The notes: generated by a model from the sequence alone, not told the origin. DNA of 64,000 nucleotides from CAZAKO01 sp964546145 (GCA_964546145.1 CAZJIU010000003.1:12663-76662); one strand, 5' to 3'; shown: positions 8,723 through 18,308, numbered from the stretch's first letter. Numbers and translations: made by a program.

Positions 8723-9931
8723 TTAATCCCGTCTATATTTACGAAACCACAATTCCCCTGTAGTCACGCTGACATAGAAAGACAGGACCTTCTCTTTGCC
8801 AGCAATATTATTCAGAAAACCATCCCGAACTGAACTAACAACAGCCAGGTCAATCCGACTTAAGTTATAATGAAAGGGTATTCCCATTCCCAGACTTATT
8901 CCAGTTTCCGTTAATCCTCCGGCTTGATAGATTGAGCCCGATTTATAATACACTCCCCCTCTTAAGATTAACTTCCGCCAGATTGGTTCGCCAAATTTCG
9001 GTGGTCGGTTACTTTCAATTCCAATTCCTACGAAGGACGAGTTTTGGGCTTTAATTGGTTCGAAAACAATAAAATCTGCAAACATTGTTTTCGGAACCAT
9101 AGAATAGGCAATATCCAAAGAAAAAGCAAGTACATCGTGCCACTTTTTCCGCAGTCCTAACTGTAAATGAGAAGGAAAGGAAATCCTGCTTTTCGCCGTC
9201 GTACTGTCAGGTCCGTAATAAAAATCATAGATGCGATAGGTATTAAAATTCAGCGGCCAATCCAGATAAAGAGCCAACTCTAAATCCTGGCGCTTGTTAG
9301 CCCAATAACTTCCCAGACCAAGCTGAGTTCCCTCAATATCGGTGTACTTACTAGTATAACTATTAATACTCCCGTCATAATCAATGTCAGTGGCTATTTT
9401 AGAGAGGTAGCTGCCAAAGTTAACCATGATTTTAAGTCCCAGGCACCATTGAGGATTGATCCGGTAACCACCGCCCATGAAAAATTGGGAAATGCCGCCC
9501 TTAATATTCACATCTGCTGAATAATAAACCGGTGTTGCTCCAAAATCAGTTGAATCCACAAAAGTTTTTTGAGCAACCATACGGGTCAACGGGGCAATCC
9601 CTATCGCAATGCCGATTGACTTCTTCACCGGCACCTTAAAAGAAAAACCGAGGAACTGAGTCAAAAATTGGTTTGCAGTACCTTGTTCATCGGTTAGTCC
9701 GGATGAACCCAGCTGTCCCTGGATCGAGGTTGTGACAAAACCATTCCAGAGGGCTGGATTCAGCAGATTCAGACTGATTGAATCCGGCATAGCTAAACCG
9801 GTATTGCCTAGAGCAATACTGCGAACCGAGAAACTTGGTGATGGCATCCCAAAGCCATATTGAGCATAATTGGAATTCTGTCCCCACAATATCCCGGTTA
9901 ATCCAATCCACAATAGAAATCGCTTACCCAT
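8723..9931 (-). CDS. Predicted outer-membrane beta-barrel protein of unknown function
   Basis: The 402-residue protein has a signal peptide (residues 1-17, ending LWG-Q). It then has the opening PSFSVRSIALGNTGLAMPDS and LNLLNPALW, which recalls PorV/FadL-like barrels (ALGNTGxA then NPA). The rest alternates polar and hydrophobic residues with many aromatic girdle positions, as expected for a transmembrane barrel. It differs from the PorV-like protein at 3476 in lacking the Asp-rich insertion. It lies 4 bases after the DNRLRE-like gene and 22 before the TPR gene. FadL-like transporter or T9SS-associated porin are both possible. Confidence 0.65.
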   Translation of the reverse strand: MGKRFLLWIGLTGILWGQNSNYAQYGFGMPSPSFSVRSIALGNTGLAMPDSISLNLLNPALWNGFVTTSIQGQLGSSGLTDEQGTANQFLTQFLGFSFKVPVKKSIGIAIGIAPLTRMVAQKTFVDSTDFGATPVYYSADVNIKGGISQFFMGGGYRINPQWCLGLKIMVNFGSYLSKIATDIDYDGSINSYTSKYTDIEGTQLGLGSYWANKRQDLELALYLDWPLNFNTYRIYDFYYGPDSTTAKSRISFPSHLQLGLRKKWHDVLAFSLDIAYSMVPKTMFADFIVFEPIKAQNSSFVGIGIESNRPPKFGEPIWRKLILRGGVYYKSGSIYQAGGLTETGISLGMGIPFHYNLSRIDLAVVSSVRDGFLNNIAGKEKVLSFYVSVTTGELWFRKYRRD

Positions 9932-9935
9932 AGAG

Positions 9936-11195
9936 CTATTGTTCTTTCATGGTTAGGATTTCAATATAGGGACGACTTTCAGCTGGATTCAGTGCACTGG
10001 CATTATAGAAACTCAAGGTAGCAATATTCAAGTCACCAGTCGTTGCCCAAAGAACCAGCCCATAGTTCTCAACATAATCACTGGTAATCCCTTGAATGAT
10101 ACTTTTTATATCAATATCAACATAGGCACTAGTATCTGAGATTGAGTGATAAAGATCGTAGGAATATTGTTTCGGATCGTAATCCGGGTCTCCGAACTTA
10201 GCAGAATCAAGAGCAGTAATGTAGAGATAATAAAGCTGTCCATATAGCTGGTTTGCTTGAGAATTGATCGTCAGATGGAGATTTGCCTTGGCAATCAAGG
10301 CATTCTTATCAGGAATTATGTTCTGCAGATTGAATTTTAGAAAAGCATGAGCTGACCTGCCGGAGCTGACGAACAACGCCGTTTCCGATTTAAAACTTTT
10401 CTTATATTGAATAATCGAGAGATCACTGCTAGGTAAAATCTTTATGGTAGCAGTATCACCGTCCTCAAAATAACTCACCTGCAGCCAGGGATCATACGAA
10501 GTCTCCTTGGAATATAAAGCCTGGATGCAGGCGATGTCACTGGATGCCGGTTGAAGTACCAACGTATAATCGGTATTCGTTTCGTCGTACCAATTACAGA
10601 CTAATTGGGTATCCAGCGCTACTGAAAAGGTGTCTTCCTTCTCACAAACCAGGGTTGCTAAAAATGTCAGATTATAACTATCGAGATTAAAATCAAGCAC
10701 GGTACTGCTGTCTTCCGTCCAGGGATCCACTCCTCCATTTAATAATTGAGAAATGGAAATTTCTACCGTGGGGGTGTCATTCCCTAACAGGTAGAACTTG
10801 TGAAAAGATTGCAGATTTAGAGTCACCCCGATCAAGCTATCCAGCGTATCAGGTAATGCCGCGAGATTATCGAATTTCAGCAAGGTATAAGTTTGGACAT
10901 TCTCGTCATTGCCAACAAAAAGAATATTGGAGCCGCCCGGATAGGGTGTTAATGTCTGTTGGCTATACTCGATTGAATCGGTGGAATCGGGAATTATATA
11001 GGTGTTAAATTCCAGCGGGGCAACATTTGATTGCAGAACGGGTATCTTTTCTTCACAATGAATCATCCATAATAATAGGCTAAGAATCCCCAGCTTCGTG
11101 AGATAATGTAAAAATGGGATACTTTGTTGACACGTTAAACGCCCCAAATGACGTTTCGGTTGACTAGATCCGTTCCACAATCCTGACAATTTCAT
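9936..11195 (-). CDS. DNRLRE-domain-like exported protein (two repeats), possible lipoprotein
   Basis: The protein has up to 419 residues. A long basic N-terminus leads to a hydrophobic segment at about 32-45 followed by Cys47 (MIHC), a weak lipobox. Two related halves follow. Each has the pattern seen in DNRLRE domains, which are beta-sandwiches fused to surface and adhesion proteins: FVGNDENVQTYTLLKFDNL near residue 93, and FVSSGRSAHAFLKFNLQNI near 272. Each is followed by a predicted strand-rich region. The start is uncertain. The ATG at 11195 overlaps the upstream gene by 32 bases without a visible ribosome site, and a TTG at residue 17 is an alternative. It is placed between a degenerate GT5 protein and a barrel. 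Function unknown. Confidence 0.6.
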   Translation of the reverse strand: MKLSGLWNGSSQPKRHLGRLTCQQSIPFLHYLTKLGILSLLLWMIHCEEKIPVLQSNVAPLEFNTYIIPDSTDSIEYSQQTLTPYPGGSNILFVGNDENVQTYTLLKFDNLAALPDTLDSLIGVTLNLQSFHKFYLLGNDTPTVEISISQLLNGGVDPWTEDSSTVLDFNLDSYNLTFLATLVCEKEDTFSVALDTQLVCNWYDETNTDYTLVLQPASSDIACIQALYSKETSYDPWLQVSYFEDGDTATIKILPSSDLSIIQYKKSFKSETALFVSSGRSAHAFLKFNLQNIIPDKNALIAKANLHLTINSQANQLYGQLYYLYITALDSAKFGDPDYDPKQYSYDLYHSISDTSAYVDIDIKSIIQGITSDYVENYGLVLWATTGDLNIATLSFYNASALNPAESRPYIEILTMKEQ

Positions 11196-12003
11196 TTGCT
11201 AATCGTTGCCACTCTTCCGGAGTGTCGTTCTTGATTTTAAAGGTCGAAACTCGTTTTTTATTCTCTTCCAACAACTTCTTGAAAACCGGGTCAATCTGGT
11301 ATTTTTTCAGCAAATCCTCCTGATTACTAATAAACAGGGTATGATGGCTGTATTGCCAGGCAGCTGCGACACAGTCCGCCCGCTTCCCCTTCTCAACCAA
11401 ATCGCGATTCAAGTCGGGTATCCCAACGCTGCGATAATCGTCTAAGAGATATTTGGAGAGCGGATTTTTGGAATGCAATACCAGCAGAATTTTAACACCC
11501 TCAAAATAGGTTCTATCCAAAATATTGGAATGAATCATTAGCGGAATCATACTCATCTGCCAGTCATTGCAAATAATCACATCCGGCCGCCATCTTAAAT
11601 AATTCAGGGTAGTCAGGGCCGCAGAGGCAAAATAACCAAATCGGATGGCGTTCCGGCCAGTATCAGCATCGGGCTCCTCCTGATACAAATCAGGAATAGT
11701 ATTGGAATAATACCCATCATGCTCAAGAAAATATACTTGAACCTTGGTATTCGGAATAAATGCCGATTTGACACTGGCTTTCAAACTCTCATTACGGTAC
11801 TGTAAGTCCATTTCCCGCAGGCGAATAACCTCCCGCAGGATATAGCGGCGTTCACTGATAAAAGAGTATTTGGGCATCATCAGGCGAAAATCGAATTTCC
11901 GTTCGTTAAAAATAATCGGGATCTCCTTGGAAAAATCAGCTAACGGATAGCATTCGGCAAAAGGAACGATCTCGGATGTTAAAAAATAGATACGCTTAAT
12001 CAT
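11164..12003 (-). CDS. Glycogen/starch synthase N-terminal (GT5) domain protein, probably catalytically degenerate
   Basis: The 279-residue protein matches only the N-terminal half of glycogen synthase GlgA. LTTLNYLRWRPDVIICNDWQ corresponds to the WRPDVIHCNDW region, and VLHSKNPLSKYLLDDYRSVG to the segment after it. The ADP-glucose binding loop, normally AKxGGLADV, reads AECYPLADF here, so the lysine and both glycines are lost. The C-terminal GT1-type Rossmann domain with its catalytic glutamate is missing altogether. Short GT5-only proteins of about 270 residues occur in Bacteroidota-type genomes. A glycogen synthase activity is unlikely from this protein alone. It lies 4 bases after the CpoB-like gene. 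Start ATG at 12003. Confidence 0.75.
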   Translation of the reverse strand: MIKRIYFLTSEIVPFAECYPLADFSKEIPIIFNERKFDFRLMMPKYSFISERRYILREVIRLREMDLQYRNESLKASVKSAFIPNTKVQVYFLEHDGYYSNTIPDLYQEEPDADTGRNAIRFGYFASAALTTLNYLRWRPDVIICNDWQMSMIPLMIHSNILDRTYFEGVKILLVLHSKNPLSKYLLDDYRSVGIPDLNRDLVEKGKRADCVAAAWQYSHHTLFISNQEDLLKKYQIDPVFKKLLEENKKRVSTFKIKNDTPEEWQRLANEIVRIVERI

Positions 12004-12007
12004 AATT

Positions 12008-12877
12008 TCATTTCACAAACTGTTTGGCGTTTTTGACATATTCACTCTGCGGATAATAATCAATTAGCCGCTGAAACTCCGCCATGGCATTTTCGCGTTC
12101 TCCCAAAGCGGCATAGCATAATCCCAGTTTGAACTGGGCATCATCATCCTTATTGGTACCTTTAAAATCAAAAACCTTCTCGAATTCGATAATGGCTCGC
12201 CGATATTGTTTCATTGAATAATAACACTCCCCAATCCAGTATTGCGCATTATCGGCAAGTTCATGGCTCTTATCCTCTTGCAGTAACTGCGTAAACAGAG
12301 CGAGAGCCTGTTCATTCTGACCATTCTGATGATAAGTAAGTGCCTGGAGATAGCGATCGCGGTAATTTCCACCTGCGGCACTAACCGACGTGCTCATCTC
12401 CGTTCCGCTTAAGGACTTCGCCTCACTTAGACTGGCAGACAGAGAAACAATGCGATTTTCCAGAATCACGAGCTGCGAAAGGATTTCAAAATTCAGACTA
12501 TCGGTATAAGCAGTACGCCTTTTATAAAGCTCTATCTGACGACCCAGCTTCAGCATATCCTGACTCAGGCTCGCGGTTGACTTCTCCAGAACTTTAATTG
12601 AACTGTCCAGCTGAGCAAGCTCACGATCATATCGAATCACCTGTGGTTTCTCCTGAGATTCCAGGGCCTTCACCCTCGCCGAGAGTGCATTGACAGATTT
12701 AATTGTCTTATCCAATTGATTCTCAAGAGTTGCAATCTTAGCGGACGTTTCGGTATCAGTCGTCGGTTGAACTTTATCTTTTGCTTGCAGTTCCAGATTC
12801 CCTAATGAGATTCCCCAAATCGCAATAAAAACAACGCTTAACACTCTTGCATTTAAAAACGGATTAATTCTTCTCAT
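12008..12877 (-). CDS. CpoB/YbgF-like protein: coiled coil plus C-terminal TPR
   Basis: The protein has a signal peptide (about residues 1-30 from the ATG at 12877) and a long coiled-coil region (about 45-165). C-terminal tetratricopeptide repeats follow (about 170-289) of the Tol-Pal system YbgF type, for example YWIGECYYSMKQYRRAIIEF and FKLGLCYAALGERENAMAEF. In Proteobacteria CpoB coordinates PBP1B and Tol during constriction. Here it follows rodA, so a link to peptidoglycan synthesis is plausible. A TTG at 12913 would add 12 residues. I chose the ATG because it gives a normal signal peptide, although AAGG sits only 2-3 bases before it. No tolB or pal gene is nearby. Confidence 0.7.
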   Translation of the reverse strand: MRRINPFLNARVLSVVFIAIWGISLGNLELQAKDKVQPTTDTETSAKIATLENQLDKTIKSVNALSARVKALESQEKPQVIRYDRELAQLDSSIKVLEKSTASLSQDMLKLGRQIELYKRRTAYTDSLNFEILSQLVILENRIVSLSASLSEAKSLSGTEMSTSVSAAGGNYRDRYLQALTYHQNGQNEQALALFTQLLQEDKSHELADNAQYWIGECYYSMKQYRRAIIEFEKVFDFKGTNKDDDAQFKLGLCYAALGERENAMAEFQRLIDYYPQSEYVKNAKQFVK

Positions 12878-12972
12878 TACCTTAACAATGTTAAAATTGG
12901 ACCTGCTATTCAACCGAAAAGCTACGAAACTCCCTTTAAAAAACCAATTTAAATTTTAATTGTTCAGTAAGT

Positions 12973-14208
12973 TTATCGAGGACGCTCACTGCCGAAATTT
13001 AAAACCAGTCCAATCAGAAGGAAACAGGTGATGACGAATGAGCCCCCATAGCTCAGGAAGGGTAATGGTAAACCGGTAACCGGCAACAAGCCGATAGTCA
13101 TGCCAATATTAACGGCAGCATGAAAAAACAGGATGCTTGTCACTCCAATAATAATCAGCGAGCTAAAGCGGTCACGTTGATGATAAGCTTGATTGATCAA
13201 AATAAGAAACAGGATCAAGAAAAGGCAGATGATGAAAATAACTCCGGCAAAGCCATACTCCTCACCAACGACCGAGAAAATAAAATCGTTGTGCTGTTCG
13301 GGTAAGAATTTTAAATGGGTTTGGGTACCATGTCCAATGCCTTTACCAAATAGTCCTCCAGAACCAATTGCGGTCTGCGATTGGATTACCTGATAACCAG
13401 AACCTTGCGGGTCAGCATAAATATTAAACATTGTCATAATCCGGTTCTGTTGATAGGGTTTCAGATTATTCCAGATTACCGGCGTCACAAAACCCAGTGA
13501 GAGGTTGAAAACGAATAACACAATCGCCAGCCAGAGTTTCTCTTTACTGAAATATAGAACCACCAGCAGCAAGACGATCCAAATAAAAAAACTATAAAAA
13601 CTAAAGGCTGTAATGATGCTAATAACCGGTGCACATATGATGAATAGATGGTACAATCGGGCTCCCGCCCAAAACAGTATTGGGAAGACCAACATCAGGT
13701 AAATTATCGAGGTTCCTAAATCCGGTTGACGTAGCACAATTGCCAGCGGTAAAATTACCAATAATAGTGGCACAATCAAGGATTTAAAATCTGAGATTAC
13801 CAGTTCTGTTTTTGACAAATAACGAGCAATTGCAAATATGATCCAAATCTTCATCAACTCCGATGGCTGAAATTGGAACGGTCCCAGGTGCACCCAGCGT
13901 TTTGCCACAGCATCCGAAACACCAATAAAATAAGGTGCAATTATTAAGACAATTCCAATCCAGTATCCAATATAAGCAGCATCGAACAGAGTCTTCCGCT
14001 GAATGAATATGATCGAGATCATGCAGATTGCACCGAAAATCATCCAGATAAGCTGTTTGCCCACAACCTTTTTAAAAAAGGGGGCCGTGATGTTAAGCGA
14101 GGCACTGTATAGGGCCAGCAATCCAGCTAGGCAGAGTAATCCCACCGTAACTACCACTGCAACATTGAGATTAGATACTGATGTATTAAGTAGCTTTATT
14201 CTCCTCAC
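12973..14208 (-). CDS. rodA: Peptidoglycan glycosyltransferase RodA
   Basis: RodA is the SEDS glycosyltransferase that polymerises lipid II in the elongasome together with PBP2. The 411-residue protein has about 10 membrane segments. It carries the SEDS hallmarks KRWVHLGPFQFQPSELMKIW (near 105-125), the large periplasmic loop with GKGIGHGTQTHLKFLPEQHNDFIFS (in two parts near 275-300), and GLPLPFLSYGGSF near the C-terminus. It starts with GTG at 14208, 5 bases after mrdA. The position after mreBCD-mrdA identifies it as RodA rather than FtsW. The CpoB-like gene follows after about 95 bases. Confidence 0.95.
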   Translation of the reverse strand: MRRIKLLNTSVSNLNVAVVVTVGLLCLAGLLALYSASLNITAPFFKKVVGKQLIWMIFGAICMISIIFIQRKTLFDAAYIGYWIGIVLIIAPYFIGVSDAVAKRWVHLGPFQFQPSELMKIWIIFAIARYLSKTELVISDFKSLIVPLLLVILPLAIVLRQPDLGTSIIYLMLVFPILFWAGARLYHLFIICAPVISIITAFSFYSFFIWIVLLLVVLYFSKEKLWLAIVLFVFNLSLGFVTPVIWNNLKPYQQNRIMTMFNIYADPQGSGYQVIQSQTAIGSGGLFGKGIGHGTQTHLKFLPEQHNDFIFSVVGEEYGFAGVIFIICLFLILFLILINQAYHQRDRFSSLIIIGVTSILFFHAAVNIGMTIGLLPVTGLPLPFLSYGGSFVITCFLLIGLVLNFGSERPR

Positions 14209-14213
14209 CTTCG

Positions 14214-16019
14214 CTACTGCTCCTCCATGACAACCTGGACTGAATTGATCCGATTTTGGATAAATCTGAATAAATTACCCGATATTTTAGCCGCCTCGCC
14301 GCCGCCCGCACCACCGTGCTCGACTAACACGGTCAGAGCTATTGTCCGGCCCCCACTCTTTAAAAATCCCACGAACCAGGAATGATCTTCACCGTGTGGA
14401 TTCTGCGCGGTCCCAGTCTTGCCATAAATATCCAATCCCCGGCTTTTTGCTGCCCGCCCGGTACCTTTAGCAGAATTTACTACATCGTATAAAGCACTCT
14501 GAATCATATCCCAGGTAGATTCATGAATATCACTGATCGAATCAGGTTTAGTCTGATTGAGGGGAAAAAATTGAACTTTACTCCGATCAAAATACCTCAG
14601 ACCAAGGTGCGGGGTGCTCAATTTCCCCTGTGTCCCAATGGCCGCAATCAGGCGCAGCATCTGGATTGGAGTAACTATTAAATCCCCCTGTCCAATTACC
14701 AAATTTAATTTATTACCTTCAGTCCAGCCGTGTTGCCCATATTTACGATCTAAAAAAGCCTTATCCGGGATAACCCCCTGTGATTCACCATACAAATCAA
14801 TGCCGGTACACTCACCGAATTTAAATTTCTTGGCATACTCGGCCCAAATATCAATATCCATTCTTTGGATCAGATTATAAAAATAGACATTACAGGAATT
14901 AATAATAGCATTGTTTAGGTTCATGCGCCCATGACCGCTCTCTTTCCAGCATTTGAATTCCCGCCTTCCTAACCTTAAACCGCCGCGGCAATAAAAAGTC
15001 GCCTTAGGATCAATGATTTTGCGCTCTAATGCAGCAATAGCTGCTACAATTTTAAAAGTCGAACCGGCGGGATAAGTACCCTGAATAGCTCGATTATATA
15101 GCGGCTTCTCAGAATCATTCCGCAATTTATCCCAAACATCCGATGCTACAATGCCCGAAAATAGGTTCGGCAAATAATCCGGTTTGCTGACTAAGGCATA
15201 GATTTCACCGTTATCGGCATCCATGACGATTATTGCGCCTTTCGGGCCATCTAAGAGGCTTTCGGCATATCGCTGCAGCTCAAGATCAATCGTCAGGTAG
15301 AGGTCATTACCAATCCGGGACCGGATACTGCGTTTATCCTGAATACTGCCTACCTCCTGTCCATAAACATTAACCTGAATATAACTGACACCCCGGGTGC
15401 CCCGCAGGATATTTTCATACTCTCGCTCTACCCCATTCCAGCCAATTAAGTCCCCTGCCCGATATCCATAATCCTTCACCACCTGCAGGTCATTCTTGTC
15501 AACTTCTCGTAAATATCCAAGTACCTGACTTAGATTAGCATTCGAGGGGAAGGATCGGATGGGCTGCAAGGAATAAATTACACCGGGTAGCTCCAGACGT
15601 CTTTCTTCCAATTCAGTCAGTGTTACAAAATCAATATCTTCGACAATTCGAGCCGGTAAAAGTTGACCACGCCAATTCTTCTTGACTCGGTTGCGAAGTT
15701 CCTCCTCAGGAATTCGTAAAATCTTGCTCAACTCAGCGTAAATCTCACGGTTTCTATGTAGTTCATAGGGAATAACACTGATATTGTACTGAGATTTATT
15801 ATCAACAATGATATCGCCATTGCGATCATAGATAATACCTCGGGGTGCTTCCTGAGATACTACTCTAATCCGATTCGCTTCCGCCATCCCCACAAAAAGA
15901 TTATATTGAACAATCTGAAGTTGATAAAGGCGTGCGGCTAAGATCAGAAACACCGCAGCGATCAGGATATAAAATACGTTTCGCTGTCCACTCGTTACAT
16001 TATTTTGAGAATAGAACAT
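14214..16019 (-). CDS. mrdA: Penicillin-binding protein 2 (elongasome transpeptidase)
   Basis: PBP2 cross-links peptidoglycan during side-wall growth. The 601-residue protein has one N-terminal membrane anchor (about 17-36). The dimerisation/pedestal domain begins EAPRGIIYDRNGDIIVDN, and the transpeptidase domain has all three active-site motifs. These are STFK (in GTYPAGSTFKIV), SCN (in INSCNVYF) and KTG (in IYGKTGTAQNP). Length is typical of the family. It is separated from mreD by 2 bases and from rodA by 5, so the five genes are clearly one operon. Confidence 0.96.
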   Translation of the reverse strand: MFYSQNNVTSGQRNVFYILIAAVFLILAARLYQLQIVQYNLFVGMAEANRIRVVSQEAPRGIIYDRNGDIIVDNKSQYNISVIPYELHRNREIYAELSKILRIPEEELRNRVKKNWRGQLLPARIVEDIDFVTLTELEERRLELPGVIYSLQPIRSFPSNANLSQVLGYLREVDKNDLQVVKDYGYRAGDLIGWNGVEREYENILRGTRGVSYIQVNVYGQEVGSIQDKRSIRSRIGNDLYLTIDLELQRYAESLLDGPKGAIIVMDADNGEIYALVSKPDYLPNLFSGIVASDVWDKLRNDSEKPLYNRAIQGTYPAGSTFKIVAAIAALERKIIDPKATFYCRGGLRLGRREFKCWKESGHGRMNLNNAIINSCNVYFYNLIQRMDIDIWAEYAKKFKFGECTGIDLYGESQGVIPDKAFLDRKYGQHGWTEGNKLNLVIGQGDLIVTPIQMLRLIAAIGTQGKLSTPHLGLRYFDRSKVQFFPLNQTKPDSISDIHESTWDMIQSALYDVVNSAKGTGRAAKSRGLDIYGKTGTAQNPHGEDHSWFVGFLKSGGRTIALTVLVEHGGAGGGEAAKISGNLFRFIQNRINSVQVVMEEQ

Positions 16020-16021
16020 TT

Positions 16022-16498
16022 TTAAAAAGACTCAAAAGCAAAAATGTAATCAAGTAAAATAAAGATTAGCCCCGTATAGATGGTCTCCGGAATAATATAA
16101 CGCAAGAACAGATATTGGGTGCCAATTTCGACTGATTTGAAGTTGATCAAGTAGACAATAGTAAACTGAATCAACATGATTAAAATACTCAACGCATAAA
16201 ACATCAAACGATTAAACCGATTTCGGCGATTTTTGAAAAATCCTGCCAAGAATCCCGCCACGGTCTTGGACAATGCCGAAAGTCCCATAAAAGAACCCAT
16301 CCCAATGATGTCAACCAATAATCCTATCCCAAAACCAAATAACTGACCGACCACCCGACCATTCAGGATAGCTACAAATAAAACCAGGATCAAAACAAAG
16401 TCGGGCTTGATCCCACAGACCATCAGCCAGGGTCCAAACACAACCTGGAGCACTATACTTAGCAGACTAAATCCCGCAATTACCAAGATTTTTTTCAT
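16022..16498 (-). CDS. mreD: Rod shape-determining protein MreD
   Basis: The 158-residue integral membrane protein has 5-6 hydrophobic segments. It contains the MreD-type run GIKPDFVLILVLFVAILNGR followed by GFGIGLLVDIIGMGSFMGLS, which matches the conserved region of the family. MreD links MreC to PBP2/RodA in the elongasome. Sequence conservation in this family is low, so position between mreC and mrdA adds strongly to the call. Gaps of 2 bases on both sides indicate co-translation. Confidence 0.93.
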   Translation of the reverse strand: MKKILVIAGFSLLSIVLQVVFGPWLMVCGIKPDFVLILVLFVAILNGRVVGQLFGFGIGLLVDIIGMGSFMGLSALSKTVAGFLAGFFKNRRNRFNRLMFYALSILIMLIQFTIVYLINFKSVEIGTQYLFLRYIIPETIYTGLIFILLDYIFAFESF

Positions 16499-16500
16499 AA

Positions 16501-17289
16501 TTAATAATCTAAAATAACAAAAACCTCTTCAATTGTATCGGTATCAACGCGAGAGTGAACAATCACGGATTGGAACAGTTCGTTCTCCGGACGATTCACC
16601 TCAATTACCTCTCCAACAACAATGTCGGGAGGATAAATTTTACTATAACCCGAGGTAATGACCAGTTCGCCGGGATCAATGGTAACCGTGATGGGAATCT
16701 CTTTCACCTCGGCTCGACCATCGGGATACCACTTCATGATACCCGCCACACGCGAATTCTGAAATTTCACACTCAGTCTGAAATTAGCATCTAGAAATAA
16801 TTGGACCTGGGTCGTACGATCCCCAACGGCAATGGTTTTCCCCACTATTCCCCTGGTAGAAATTACCGCCATGTTGGGTTTCACTCCCTGGCGTGACCCG
16901 ACATTAAGCAGGATCGAGTTGACAATTGGTGTAGTACCCTTATTGATAACCTTGGCTGGCAACAAATCAAACTTGGTACTATCCAGCATATTCAACATGG
17001 ATTTCAAGCGTTGATTTTCAATAAAGGCTTCTTTGAATTCCACGTTTTGAAGCCTTAGTTGCAGATTTTCCCGACGTAAATTTTCATTTTCCTCAATCAG
17101 ACCAGACAGCTGATTAATCCACATCCGCGGATAGTGAATAAAGGTGAAAACATCGGCAATCTCGCCCTGCAGCGCCCGCGTCTGCGGTACCTCATTTATA
17201 AATAAGATTAATAATGAGATTATAATCAAGAATAAAAAGAGTAAATACTCGTAAAAATCAAGTAGAATAAAGATTATCTTTTTCCACAT
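16501..17289 (-). CDS. mreC: Rod shape-determining protein MreC
   Basis: The 262-residue bitopic protein has one N-terminal membrane helix (about 12-32). A coiled coil follows at about 60-95 (ENENLRRENLQLRLQNVEF) and then the periplasmic double beta-barrel. Conserved signatures are NKGTTPIVNSILLNVGSRQG and GIVGKTIAVGDRTTQVQL. MreC is the periplasmic scaffold that activates PBP2 and bridges to MreB. It lies 5 bases after mreB and 2 before mreD. Length is normal. Confidence 0.95.
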   Translation of the reverse strand: MWKKIIFILLDFYEYLLFLFLIIISLLILFINEVPQTRALQGEIADVFTFIHYPRMWINQLSGLIEENENLRRENLQLRLQNVEFKEAFIENQRLKSMLNMLDSTKFDLLPAKVINKGTTPIVNSILLNVGSRQGVKPNMAVISTRGIVGKTIAVGDRTTQVQLFLDANFRLSVKFQNSRVAGIMKWYPDGRAEVKEIPITVTIDPGELVITSGYSKIYPPDIVVGEVIEVNRPENELFQSVIVHSRVDTDTIEEVFVILDY

Positions 17290-17294
17290 TATTG

Positions 17295-18308
17295 CTACAC
17301 GAGGACTTCTTTGTACTTTTCCAGATTTTCGATAATAATTCCCGTCCCCTTGACCACCGATAAAAGAGGCTCTTCGGCAACATTAACGGGCAGGTCAGTT
17401 TCAACCCGAAAGCGTTGATCAAGACCTTTTAGTAATGCACCACCACCGGTAAGGATTATACCTCTGTCCAAAATATCCGAGGACAATTCCGGTGGGGTCA
17501 TCTCTAAGGCTTGTTTGATCGCCTGAGTAATCAGATCAATCGTATTTTTCAGACACTCCCTGATCTCAACCGAGGAGACCTCGATGGTTTTCGGAATACC
17601 AGCAGCCAGACTGCGGCCTTTTACCGAGATCGTAGTATCATCAATTGGCATGGCCGAACCGACGGTACACTTGATCCACTCCGCGGTTCTTTCACCGACA
17701 AGCAGATTATGCTCAGATTTAAAATACTGGATAATAGCCTCATCCATTTCATCGCCAGCGACCCGAATAGCCTGCTTTGTAACAATTCCATTGAGTGCAA
17801 TAACCGCGATTTCAGTTGTCCCGCCTCCAATATCAACAATGATATTGCCAATTGGTTTAGAAATATCTATCCCAATGCCAATTGCCGCTGCAACCGGTTC
17901 TTCAACCAGATATACTTCTCGCGCATTGGCCCGATCGGCGGAATCGCGCACGGCTCGCTTCTCCACTTCGGTAATTCCCGAAGGAATACAGATCACAAAT
18001 CGGGGACGGGCGATCCGGCTCAGGTTAACTTTGCGGATAAAACCCCGGATCATGGCATCGGTCATCTCAAAGTCCGCTATCACGCCATCTTTCAGCGGAC
18101 GAATCGTAATAATATCGTGATGGGTCTTGCCCAGCATTTCCTTGGCATCACTTCCGACAGCAATCACCTCAGCATCATGAGCGGAGCGCGCAACAATGCT
18201 GGGTTCATTCAAGATAATTCCTTTGCCTTTCATATATATCAAAGTATTCGAGGTACCCAGATCAATTGCAATGTCCCCGGCAAAAATATTGAATAGCGAA
18301 AATCCCAT
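17295..18308 (-). CDS. mreB: Rod shape-determining protein MreB (bacterial actin)
   Basis: The 337-residue actin-fold ATPase has the phosphate 1 motif IAIDLGTSNTLIYMKGKGI and the phosphate 2 motif NIIVDIGGGTTEIAVIALNG. The adenosine motif is GIILTGGGALLKGLDQRF. MreB filaments orient the elongasome and set rod shape, so the organism is probably rod-shaped or elongated. It is the first gene of the mre-mrd-rod run. It begins 14 bases after purH on the same strand with no terminator between, so a transcript shared with the purine genes is possible. Confidence 0.97.
   Translation of the reverse strand: MGFSLFNIFAGDIAIDLGTSNTLIYMKGKGIILNEPSIVARSAHDAEVIAVGSDAKEMLGKTHHDIITIRPLKDGVIADFEMTDAMIRGFIRKVNLSRIARPRFVICIPSGITEVEKRAVRDSADRANAREVYLVEEPVAAAIGIGIDISKPIGNIIVDIGGGTTEIAVIALNGIVTKQAIRVAGDEMDEAIIQYFKSEHNLLVGERTAEWIKCTVGSAMPIDDTTISVKGRSLAAGIPKTIEVSSVEIRECLKNTIDLITQAIKQALEMTPPELSSDILDRGIILTGGGALLKGLDQRFRVETDLPVNVAEEPLLSVVKGTGIIIENLEKYKEVLV

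Noticed and set aside
17511..18296. Long plus-strand open frame opposite mreB (about 260 codons)
   Set aside because: It is fully antisense to a highly conserved actin-fold gene, has no ribosome site or family motif, and results from the codon bias of mreB.
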